DNA from: Prolixibacteraceae bacterium
GTDB lineage: Bacteria; Bacteroidota; Bacteroidia; Bacteroidales; Prolixibacteraceae
Length of the DNA stretch: 53,477 bases
Direction: 5' to 3'
NCBI GenBank assembly: GCA_027859005.1
Contig: JAQIBQ010000311.1
Span: 1-53,477, forward strand
Shown: piece after piece, positions 18,038 to 26,035 of the stretch
How positions within the stretch are numbered: position 1 is the stretch's first letter
Layout: every line of letters begins with the position of its first letter
Program-made: the position numbers and the translations under genes
Notes under the pieces: model-generated
What the model saw: the letters and a program-made list of their open reading frames with translations, nothing else
Told to the model about the DNA's origin: nothing
The model's database searches: none

Positions 18038-19375
18038 ATGGACGTTTTAATTGAAAAAATATTGACTTATGGTTTGCTTACTCTTTTCTTGGTATTTGTA
18101 GTATGGATCTATTTAAGAAAGCAAAAAAGAGAATCATTAATTGTTGAGCAAAAAATTGCAAAAGCAAAAGAAGAAGGTATTCACGAACCAGTTACGCTAC
18201 ATCCAGTAATTGATCCAAATAGTTGTATTAAGAGTGGTGCTTGTATTACCGCTTGCCCTGAAAAAGATATTATTGGTATAAAGGATGGCAAAGCAACCAT
18301 AATTAATGGTTCAAGATGTATTGGACATGGCGCTTGTTTTCATGCTTGTCCGGTACAAGCCATTACACTTTGCATTGGAACCGAAAAAAGAGGTGTGGAC
18401 TTACCTCATGTAGATCAAACATTAGAGTCGAATGTGCCAGGGGTTTATATTTGTGGTGAAATGGGCGGAATGGGCTTGATAAAAAATGCGGTGGAACAAG
18501 GAAAGCAGGCGGTCGATAATATGGCCAAAACAATTAATAAAAAAACTGAAGCAGATTACGACCTAATTGTAGTTGGTGCTGGGCCAGCTGGTATTTCGGC
18601 CTCATTACAAGCAAAGAAACTAAAGCTGAAAACGATAACTTTTGAACAAGACTCATTAGGCGGAACAGTCTACACTTTCCCACGATCTAAAATTGTGATG
18701 ACTTCTGCAATGGATCTGCCATTTAAAGGAAAAGTGAAATTATACGAGACCAGCAAACAGGAACTGATGGACATTTGGACTGAGGTAATAGAACAAAACG
18801 GAATTGAAATAAAAGAACATACCAAAGTTGAAGCAATAAATCCAATTAATAATCATTTTGAAGTGCTAACTCAGGCGGGTGAAAAATTTACTTCCAGAAA
18901 AGTATTACTCTCCATTGGACGGCGAGGAACTCCTCGAAAATTGAATGTCCCTGGTGAAGAAAGCATGAAAGTAGCCTATCGATTATTGGAACCTGAAGAC
19001 ATTCGCGATAAGCATATATTGATTGTTGGAGGTGGGGATTCAGCGGTTGAATCGGCCATGTTATTGGCCGATCGGAATAAAGTAACTTTGTCGTATCGGA
19101 AAGAAAATTTTAGTCGAATTAAACCGATGAATAGTGAGCGGATTAAAGAGGCTATAAATTCGGGTAAAATTGAAATATTGTTCAACTCAAATGTGTTGTC
19201 TATTGCTGAAAACGAAATAACAATAAAATTGGAAGATGAAGAGAAGCAACTTAAAAACGATTTGGTTTATATATTTGCTGGAGGTGAATTGCCAACTCAG
19301 TTTTTAGAAAAGATAGGTATTGCAATAACAACAAAATTTGGCGATGCAATTTTAAAGCACGAAAAGAAAAGATAG
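18038..19375 (+). CDS. Membrane-anchored FeS/FAD-dependent NAD(P) oxidoreductase
   Basis: 445 residues. One N-terminal helix (about 10-26) followed by RKQKRE places the rest in the cytoplasm by the positive-inside rule. Next come two ferredoxin-type cysteine motifs (C63/C69/C73 and C94/C100/C104), then a thioredoxin-reductase-like two-dinucleotide-binding fold: FAD site GAGPAG at 180-185 and NAD(P) site GGGDSA at 331-336. The CxxC redox disulfide of true thioredoxin reductase is absent, so it more likely moves electrons between NAD(P)H, FAD and FeS clusters. Both ferredoxin motifs lack the usual second cysteine (S66 and H97 instead), so cluster type is uncertain. Its place between the diheme b and multiheme c genes suggests it is the cytoplasmic entry, or exit, of the electron chain. 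Confidence 0.85.
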   Translation: MDVLIEKILTYGLLTLFLVFVVWIYLRKQKRESLIVEQKIAKAKEEGIHEPVTLHPVIDPNSCIKSGACITACPEKDIIGIKDGKATIINGSRCIGHGACFHACPVQAITLCIGTEKRGVDLPHVDQTLESNVPGVYICGEMGGMGLIKNAVEQGKQAVDNMAKTINKKTEADYDLIVVGAGPAGISASLQAKKLKLKTITFEQDSLGGTVYTFPRSKIVMTSAMDLPFKGKVKLYETSKQELMDIWTEVIEQNGIEIKEHTKVEAINPINNHFEVLTQAGEKFTSRKVLLSIGRRGTPRKLNVPGEESMKVAYRLLEPEDIRDKHILIVGGGDSAVESAMLLADRNKVTLSYRKENFSRIKPMNSERIKEAINSGKIEILFNSNVLSIAENEITIKLEDEEKQLKNDLVYIFAGGELPTQFLEKIGIAITTKFGDAILKHEKKR

Positions 19376-19397
19376 CATTACTCAACTGTTTTCATTC

Positions 19398-20996
19398 ATG
19401 AGCAATAAAATAGGACACAACAAAATTCAGCTAATTCTACTGTTGATTTTTATTTTTCAGGCTAGAAGCTATGGGCAGATATCTCCTGGAGACTTAACAT
19501 CGGCTCATGCCAATCTTGAAGGTATGAGTAAGTGTGTCAATTGTCATGTGTTAAGAGAGAATGTTACTGATGAGAAATGTCTCGATTGTCATACTGAAAT
19601 TAAGTCACTTGTTAATGCGAACAGCGGTTATCATGTTTCGGTTGAGGTAGAAAACAAGCAATGCTTCGAATGCCATAATGAGCACCACGGGCGTAATTTT
19701 CAGATAATTCGTTTTGAAAAAGACAGTTTCGATCATCAATTAACCGGTTATCAGTTGGATGGAAAGCATGCAGAAGTAGAATGTATCGATTGCCACAAAA
19801 ATGAATTTATTAAAGAAAAAATAAGTCAAAAAACACAAGGGGAATCCTATCTCGGTTTGCAACAAGAATGCCTTTCGTGCCATACCGATTACCATCAAGA
19901 AAGCTTGGGTGCTAATTGCTTCGAATGTCATTCCTTTCAGGCATTTAAACCCGCAGAAAAATTTAATCACGATAATGCAAATTTTCGTTTAGTTGGTGCT
20001 CATAAAAATGCCGATTGTGTTAAGTGCCATAAAATTGATGAAGTTAATGGTCAGAAGTTTCAACACTTTAAAAATGTTGTTGCCAATAATTGTACCGACT
20101 GTCATACCGATGTGCACAATGGAAAACAAGGAAACGATTGTTTAAAATGTCACAATCAGGTTTCTTTCAATAAAATTAGTGACTTGCAGTCTTTTGATCA
20201 TTCAACAACAAATTTCCCATTAATAGGATTGCATCAAAAAGTAGATTGTGACAAATGCCACGAGGCTAGTTATACTCAAGATATCGCTTATCAAAAGTGT
20301 ACTGATTGCCATGATGATTTTCACCGCGGCCAGTTAACAAGCAATAGGAAAACAACTGAATGTAATTCTTGTCATAATGAATATGGCTTTTCTCCTTCAC
20401 AATATACTATCGAACGACATAATCAATCTTCTTTTGTATTAGATGAATCGCATTTGGCAACTCCTTGTATTTTTTGTCATTTGAAAGAAGACCAATGGGA
20501 ATTCAAACAAATTGGGAAAAAATGTGTGGATTGCCATGAGGATATACACAATGGTATAATTGAAAAGAAATTCTATCCTAAAAAGAACTGTGAAAGTTGT
20601 CATTCTGTTTCGAGTTGGAGTGAAGTGGAATTTGATCATAAGCTCACCGAATTTGAATTGGAAGGTGAACACCAAAATCAAAATTGCAGAGCATGTCATT
20701 TTAACCTGGATAATAGTCAGCAATTCAATGTTCTGGATCGAAAATGCGAGCAATGTCACAACGATGTTCATTTTGGACAATTTGAAACAAAAGAAAACAA
20801 CAACTGTGAATTGTGTCATACATTTACGAATTGGTTACCTGAGCGTTTTGAACACGATAGCACTCGCTTTAAGCTTGATGGTGGTCATGAAAATGTTGAT
20901 TGTTTCAAATGTCACGAAAATGTTAGTGTAGATGAAAATTCATATATTAATTATTCATTTGAAGATATAAAATGCGTGCTCTGTCATACACCATAA
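19398..20996 (+). CDS. Multiheme cytochrome c, 20 CxxCH motifs
   Basis: 532 residues with a signal peptide (hydrophobic 11-22, mature start near QISPGDLTSAHANLEG) and 20 CxxCH heme-attachment motifs by direct count, the last only three residues from the end (CVLCHTP). Many further histidines, for example in FDHxxTxFxLxGxH segments, could be the second axial ligands of bis-His hemes. It belongs to the broad cytochrome c3-like/doubled-CxxCH group and should be periplasmic or outer-membrane associated; no lipobox or T9SS signal is visible. It shares the FDH...GxH...CxxCH module style with the next two genes but not their caps. Its last 25 bases overlap the start of the 55-heme gene in another frame, suggesting coupled translation. 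Substrate and partners are inferred only from the operon. Confidence 0.93.
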   Translation: MSNKIGHNKIQLILLLIFIFQARSYGQISPGDLTSAHANLEGMSKCVNCHVLRENVTDEKCLDCHTEIKSLVNANSGYHVSVEVENKQCFECHNEHHGRNFQIIRFEKDSFDHQLTGYQLDGKHAEVECIDCHKNEFIKEKISQKTQGESYLGLQQECLSCHTDYHQESLGANCFECHSFQAFKPAEKFNHDNANFRLVGAHKNADCVKCHKIDEVNGQKFQHFKNVVANNCTDCHTDVHNGKQGNDCLKCHNQVSFNKISDLQSFDHSTTNFPLIGLHQKVDCDKCHEASYTQDIAYQKCTDCHDDFHRGQLTSNRKTTECNSCHNEYGFSPSQYTIERHNQSSFVLDESHLATPCIFCHLKEDQWEFKQIGKKCVDCHEDIHNGIIEKKFYPKKNCESCHSVSSWSEVEFDHKLTEFELEGEHQNQNCRACHFNLDNSQQFNVLDRKCEQCHNDVHFGQFETKENNNCELCHTFTNWLPERFEHDSTRFKLDGGHENVDCFKCHENVSVDENSYINYSFEDIKCVLCHTP

Positions 20997-23900
20997 TTCT
21001 ACTACTCATTTCTATATTGGGTATTGCACAATCTCCACATGGTGAAGCATTGGAGCTAGATTGTGCCCTATGTCATACTTCCAATAACTGGTTGGTTAAT
21101 GGAAGTGATATTGAATTCACGCACGACAGTACAAATTATAAGCTCGTTGGTCAGCATCAGTTTGTAAATTGCAAAGAATGTCACCAAAGCCTGGTTTTCC
21201 CCGATGTGGATAATGAATGTAGCCAATGTCATTCCGATATTCATTACAATACTGTTGGAAAAGAATGTGCACGTTGTCATTCTCCTATAACTTGGAAGAT
21301 AAGTGAAGTGGCAGAGATGCACCAAAAAAGCAGGTTTGAATTATTGGGAGCTCACAAAAATGCAACATGTACGGCTTGTCATAAATCGGCCAGTGAATTG
21401 TTATTTGAACCCATTGCAGTAGAGTGTGTTGAGTGTCATATTGTAGATTTCCAACAAAGTAGTGAGCCAAATCATATCGAAAGAGGTTTTTCCCAATCTT
21501 GTATAGAGTGTCATAATCCTGAATCAAAAAACTGGAATGCCGAGGATATCGATCATGAGTTCTTCCCTTTAACAGGTGGTCATAATACAGGATGTATTGA
21601 TTGTCATGCTTCGGGAAGCTTTAAAAAGATACCGGCTAATTGTGTAGAATGTCATCGTGAAAATTACAATAGTGCACAAATGCCAGAACATATTTCGGCT
21701 GGTATTCCTACCGAATGTGAACAGTGTCATACCATTATTGAATGGACCCCATCTGCATTTAACCATGCATCAACCGGATTTGAATTAAGCGGAGGGCACA
21801 ATCAAATTGAACAGTGCAATGCCTGTCATATCAATGCAATTGATGGAGCACAATCGGAATGTATTTCCTGTCATCAGGTACAATACGATAATGCACCTGA
21901 TCATAAAACACTTAATTTCTCTACTTCTTGTTTAGAATGCCATACTGCTGAAAGTTGGACGGATGCTACATTTGATCATTCCAAAACTAATTTTCCATTG
22001 AAAGGGCAACATGTTGGTATCGATTGCGCTAGTTGTCACGAAAACGGGTTTGCTGGAACATCAACAGAATGTAGTGCTTGTCATATTGAGAATTATAATG
22101 TTGCTGAACAACCCAATCATAAAGCAGCAGGAATTGAAAAAGGATGTGCAGAATGTCATACAGAGTCTGGCTGGCATCCTTCGTCATTTAATCATGCTTC
22201 AACTGGTTTTGGATTAACAGGTGGTCACAGTACTATCGAGCAATGTTCAAGTTGTCATAAAGGAACAACAAAAAATACAAGTTCAGATTGTATAAGCTGC
22301 CATCAGGTTCAATACAATAGTGCCAATAATCATGAGGAATTAAATTTCCCAACAGCATGTTTAAATTGTCATACAACTGAATCGTGGTCTGCTACAACTT
22401 TTGATCATTCAACAACAAGCTTTCCATTGAATGGCAAGCACATTGAAGTCGATTGTGCTAGCTGTCATGTAACAACTTTAGCAGGTACTTCTAATGAATG
22501 TAGCTCGTGTCATATTGAAAATTACAATGCAGCAATGGAGCCCAATCATGGTGCTGCAGGTATCGCAACTGAATGTGTCGATTGCCACAATGCAGAAGGC
22601 TGGACTCCTTCAGCATTTGATCATGCAAGCACTGGTTTTGCATTACAGGGGGCGCATTTGAGCATAGAACAATGTTCGAATTGTCACGATGGATCAACTG
22701 CAACTGCTAATCCGGCGTGTATTAGTTGCCACCAAAGTCAATACAATGAAGCTCCTGAACATGTTGACCTTGATTTTCCTAAAGAATGTTTGAATTGTCA
22801 CAACAGCGATAGTTGGGCTAATTCTGTTTTTGATCATTCCATTACGAATTTCCCATTAACCGGATTGCACGTAAATGTTGAATGTTCAAGTTGTCATCAA
22901 GATGGTTATAAAGGTACTTCAACACTCTGTAATGCCTGTCATATTGAAAATTATAATAGTGCAGAAATACCCAACCATAAACAGGCCGGAATAGAAAAAA
23001 CTTGTGAAGAATGCCATTCAACAAATGGATGGAAACCGTCATCGTTTGATCATGACCAAACAGGATTTGAACTTACTGGAGCTCACTTGAATTTAGAGCA
23101 ATGTTCTAATTGTCATGAAGGAAGTGTAGTAAATGCTAGTTCAGAATGTATAAGCTGTCATCAACAACAATACAATTCGGCACCTGATCATTTGGAACAA
23201 AATTATCCTGCCACTTGTACCATGTGCCATAGTACCGAAAATTGGCTTAAAACCAGCTTTGACCATTCACAAACCGGATTTCCATTAACCGGATTGCATG
23301 TAGATGTTGACTGTGCGAGTTGTCATAAAAACGGATTCTCTGGAACATCAACAGAATGTAGCAGTTGTCATACCGAACAACATAATACTGCCCAAATGCC
23401 CAATCATATAAATGCTGGTATTCCACCGAACTGTGAAGAATGTCATACTTCCTCTGGTTGGAACCCATCGGAATTCGAACACATTTCAACTGGTTTTGAA
23501 TTAACCGGAGGGCACTTGTTGGTTGAGCAGTGTTCTGATTGCCACAAAGGAACTTTAGTTGGAGCAAATCAGGAATGTATAAGTTGTCATCAAATTCAAT
23601 ACGATTATGCGCCTGGTCATAAACAAAATGCATATCCGCTGGAATGTACCATGTGTCATACCGACAATAATTGGATCGAAACAAATTTTAACCATAACCT
23701 AACTGCATTCCCACTTACAGGCCAGCATGTTTCAGTTGATTGCAGTAGTTGTCATACTTCAGGTTTTGCAGGTACATCAACAGATTGCAATAGTTGTCAT
23801 AATGGGAATTACAACAATGCACAACTTCCCAATCATACAGCTGCAGGAATTCCAACTACTTGCGAGGAATGTCATTCTACTTCAGGTTGGCAGCCTTCCT

Positions 23901-24985
23901 CTTTTGATCATGTAACAACTGGTTTCACTTTAACAGGTGGGCATTTAAACGTAGAACAATGTTCTGAATGTCACTTAGGAAGTGTTTCCAATGCAAGTGC
24001 CGACTGCTTTAGTTGTCACCAAACACAATACAATACTGCTCCCAGCCATGTTCAACAAGGATATCCGCAAGAATGTATCCTATGTCATTCAACCAACAAT
24101 TGGATTGAAACCAGTTTTAATCATAACCTAACTGCATTCCCACTTACAGGGCAGCATATTTCTGTTGATTGCAGTAGTTGTCATCGCTCAGGATTTGCGG
24201 GAACATCAACAGATTGTAATTCTTGTCACAGCGGAAATTACACAACTGCGCAACTTCCCAATCATAGCGCTGCTGGAATACCAACTACTTGTGAGGAATG
24301 TCATTCTACCTCAGGTTGGCAGCCTTCCTCTTTCGATCATGTAACAACCGGTTTTACCTTAACGGGAGGGCATTTAAATGTTGATCAGTGTTCTGAATGT
24401 CATTTAGGAAGTGTTTCCAATGCAAATGCCGATTGCATAAGTTGTCATCAATCACAATACAATACTGCACCTGATCATTCGCAATTGGGCTATCCAACAA
24501 CTTGTACGATGTGCCATTCCACGAATAATTGGCTCGAAACCAATTTCAATCATTCACAAACAAGCTTTCCGTTAACAGGTGCTCATACTTCTGCTTCCTG
24601 TTCCGATTGTCATAGTAGTGGATTTTCTGGAACATCAATGCAATGTTATAGTTGTCATAGCTCAGATTATAATTCAACCAACGATCCAAATCATGCTGCA
24701 GCTCATTTTCCCACTGAATGTCAATCGTGCCACACAACAAGTGCATGGGAGCCTGCAAGCTTTAATCACGATTCACAGTACTTTCCAATATATAGTGGAG
24801 AACATAGAGGGGAATGGAATTCGTGTACCGACTGTCATACAAATTCGTCCAATTATTCAATATTTAGTTGCATCGATTGTCATGAACATAACAGAAGCGA
24901 AATGGACGATGAACATAGAGATGTAAACGGTTACTCATACCTTAGTAGTGCATGTTACAGTTGTCATCCAAGAGGAGATGATTAA
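20972..24985 (+). CDS. Giant modular multiheme cytochrome c, 55 CxxCH motifs
   Basis: 1337 residues with a signal peptide (1-19, mature start near QSPHGEALELD) and 55 CxxCH motifs by direct count. Structure: an N-terminal cap of 248 residues with 9 motifs; seven tandem hexaheme units of exactly 143 residues each (249-1249, 42 motifs); a C-terminal cap of 88 residues with 4 motifs, ending CYSCHPRGDD. Each unit splits into two triheme halves of 71 and 72 residues, with the pattern CxxCH...W...FDH..T.F.LTG.H...CSxCH...CxSCH...Y..A...H. Roughly one heme per 24 residues implies a closely spaced heme chain, suited to long-range electron transfer. The caps align with the whole of the next gene, a 13-heme paralogue. 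No lipobox, membrane anchor or T9SS signal is seen, so it is periplasmic or outer-surface by other means. Confidence 0.95.
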   Translation: MRALSYTIILLLISILGIAQSPHGEALELDCALCHTSNNWLVNGSDIEFTHDSTNYKLVGQHQFVNCKECHQSLVFPDVDNECSQCHSDIHYNTVGKECARCHSPITWKISEVAEMHQKSRFELLGAHKNATCTACHKSASELLFEPIAVECVECHIVDFQQSSEPNHIERGFSQSCIECHNPESKNWNAEDIDHEFFPLTGGHNTGCIDCHASGSFKKIPANCVECHRENYNSAQMPEHISAGIPTECEQCHTIIEWTPSAFNHASTGFELSGGHNQIEQCNACHINAIDGAQSECISCHQVQYDNAPDHKTLNFSTSCLECHTAESWTDATFDHSKTNFPLKGQHVGIDCASCHENGFAGTSTECSACHIENYNVAEQPNHKAAGIEKGCAECHTESGWHPSSFNHASTGFGLTGGHSTIEQCSSCHKGTTKNTSSDCISCHQVQYNSANNHEELNFPTACLNCHTTESWSATTFDHSTTSFPLNGKHIEVDCASCHVTTLAGTSNECSSCHIENYNAAMEPNHGAAGIATECVDCHNAEGWTPSAFDHASTGFALQGAHLSIEQCSNCHDGSTATANPACISCHQSQYNEAPEHVDLDFPKECLNCHNSDSWANSVFDHSITNFPLTGLHVNVECSSCHQDGYKGTSTLCNACHIENYNSAEIPNHKQAGIEKTCEECHSTNGWKPSSFDHDQTGFELTGAHLNLEQCSNCHEGSVVNASSECISCHQQQYNSAPDHLEQNYPATCTMCHSTENWLKTSFDHSQTGFPLTGLHVDVDCASCHKNGFSGTSTECSSCHTEQHNTAQMPNHINAGIPPNCEECHTSSGWNPSEFEHISTGFELTGGHLLVEQCSDCHKGTLVGANQECISCHQIQYDYAPGHKQNAYPLECTMCHTDNNWIETNFNHNLTAFPLTGQHVSVDCSSCHTSGFAGTSTDCNSCHNGNYNNAQLPNHTAAGIPTTCEECHSTSGWQPSSFDHVTTGFTLTGGHLNVEQCSECHLGSVSNASADCFSCHQTQYNTAPSHVQQGYPQECILCHSTNNWIETSFNHNLTAFPLTGQHISVDCSSCHRSGFAGTSTDCNSCHSGNYTTAQLPNHSAAGIPTTCEECHSTSGWQPSSFDHVTTGFTLTGGHLNVDQCSECHLGSVSNANADCISCHQSQYNTAPDHSQLGYPTTCTMCHSTNNWLETNFNHSQTSFPLTGAHTSASCSDCHSSGFSGTSMQCYSCHSSDYNSTNDPNHAAAHFPTECQSCHTTSAWEPASFNHDSQYFPIYSGEHRGEWNSCTDCHTNSSNYSIFSCIDCHEHNRSEMDDEHRDVNGYSYLSSACYSCHPRGDD
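21716..24718 (+). repeat. Seven in-frame 429-base repeats encoding hexaheme units
   Basis: Units begin at 21716, 22145, 22574, 23003, 23432, 23861 and 24290, each exactly 429 bases (143 codons), with no insertion or deletion between copies. Copies near the 3' end are most alike: 23693-23721 and 24122-24150 are identical over 29 bases, and most differences in the last two units are silent. Upstream copies are more diverged. This pattern fits growth by unequal exchange, most recently at the C-terminal side. Confidence 0.93.
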
Positions 24986-24997
24986 AAAAAGAAACTA

Positions 24998-26023
24998 GTG
25001 AGAAAAATAAAATTAATACTATTGTTTTTGCTGATTGTGTATCAGGGAGTAGGTCAATCACCTCATGGAGAAGATCTTGAGTTTGATTGTGGAGTTTGCC
25101 ATACATCAGAGAGTTGGAAGCTGGATCCGAATCAGCTTACTTTTGATCATAGTCAAACTGGATTTGCATTGAACGGACAACATAAAAACCTTGAATGTTT
25201 AATGTGTCACGAAGATCTGGTTTTGTCAAATGTCAAGAATGATTGCGTCGCTTGTCATACCGATATTCATGAACAAACTTTAGGGAATGATTGTAGGCAA
25301 TGTCACAGTGAAAATAACTGGTTAATTTTTAATCCGGTTAAGTTGCATCAAAATAGTCGCTTCCCTTTGTTAGGGGTTCATGCTGTTGCTGATTGTGAGC
25401 AGTGTCATACATCAGTATCTTTACTGAAATTTGAACCCTTAGGTATTGATTGTTACAATTGTCATCAACAAAATTATACTTCAACCACTCAGCCAAATCA
25501 TGTTGAAGAAGGGTACTCTACCAATTGTTTAGATTGTCATAGTGCTAAAGCATATGAATGGTCAGCAACTGGTTTTAATCACGATTTTTTTCCGCTTACT
25601 CAAGGTCATTTTTCATTGGAGTGTGCACAATGTCATACCGAAAATGTTAATTCGAGTATTTCGGCTGAATGTGTTGAATGCCATTTGGAAGATTTCAATA
25701 ATGCTGAAAATCCAACGCATGATCGGGATAATTTTTCATTGTCGTGTACTGAATGTCATTCAATTAGTGTCGATTGGCAACCTGCCGATTTTCGTATTCA
25801 CGATGCCGTTTCATTTCCTGTTTATTCAGGAAAGCATAGAGGGGAATGGAAATCATGTACTGAATGCCATACAAATTCATCTAATTATGCTGTATTTACC
25901 TGTATTGATTGTCATGAACACAATCGATCAAAAATGAATAATGAGCATGACGATGAACGTAATTATGTATACGAAAGCAATGCATGTTATGAGTGTCATC
26001 CAAGAGGAACAGAAGACGATTAA
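24998..26023 (+). CDS. Multiheme cytochrome c, 13 CxxCH motifs, short paralogue of the 55-heme protein
   Basis: 341 residues, starting at GTG (24998), chosen because it gives a complete signal peptide (RKIKLILLFLLIVYQGVGQ) in register with the upstream paralogue; it lies 12 bases after that gene. It has 13 CxxCH motifs by count. Residues 1-249 align throughout with the N-terminal cap of the 55-heme protein (9 motifs, shared SPHGExLExDC start, FEPxxxxC and FFPLTxGH segments). Residues 250-341 align with its C-terminal cap (4 motifs, shared YSGxHRGEWxSCTxCHTNSSNY and a CHPRG ending). The hexaheme array is wholly absent here, with the join exactly at the cap boundary. It probably serves the same pathway as a shorter relay, or represents the ancestral form. 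Confidence 0.94.
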   Translation: MRKIKLILLFLLIVYQGVGQSPHGEDLEFDCGVCHTSESWKLDPNQLTFDHSQTGFALNGQHKNLECLMCHEDLVLSNVKNDCVACHTDIHEQTLGNDCRQCHSENNWLIFNPVKLHQNSRFPLLGVHAVADCEQCHTSVSLLKFEPLGIDCYNCHQQNYTSTTQPNHVEEGYSTNCLDCHSAKAYEWSATGFNHDFFPLTQGHFSLECAQCHTENVNSSISAECVECHLEDFNNAENPTHDRDNFSLSCTECHSISVDWQPADFRIHDAVSFPVYSGKHRGEWKSCTECHTNSSNYAVFTCIDCHEHNRSKMNNEHDDERNYVYESNACYECHPRGTEDD

Positions 26024-26035
26024 ATAGAAAACACC

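Noticed and set aside
18038-19375. Thioredoxin reductase
   Set aside because: The fold is similar, but the CxxC active-site disulfide is missing and ferredoxin motifs and a membrane anchor are present.
23247-23684. Long open frames on the minus strand and in other frames across the cytochrome genes
   Set aside because: They repeat with the 429-base period of the heme units and encode no recognisable protein; they are by-products of the codon bias and repeats of the plus-strand genes.
21716-24718. CRISPR-like or satellite repeat array
   Set aside because: The 429-base units have no spacers, keep an open frame throughout and encode CxxCH motifs, so this is a coding repeat.
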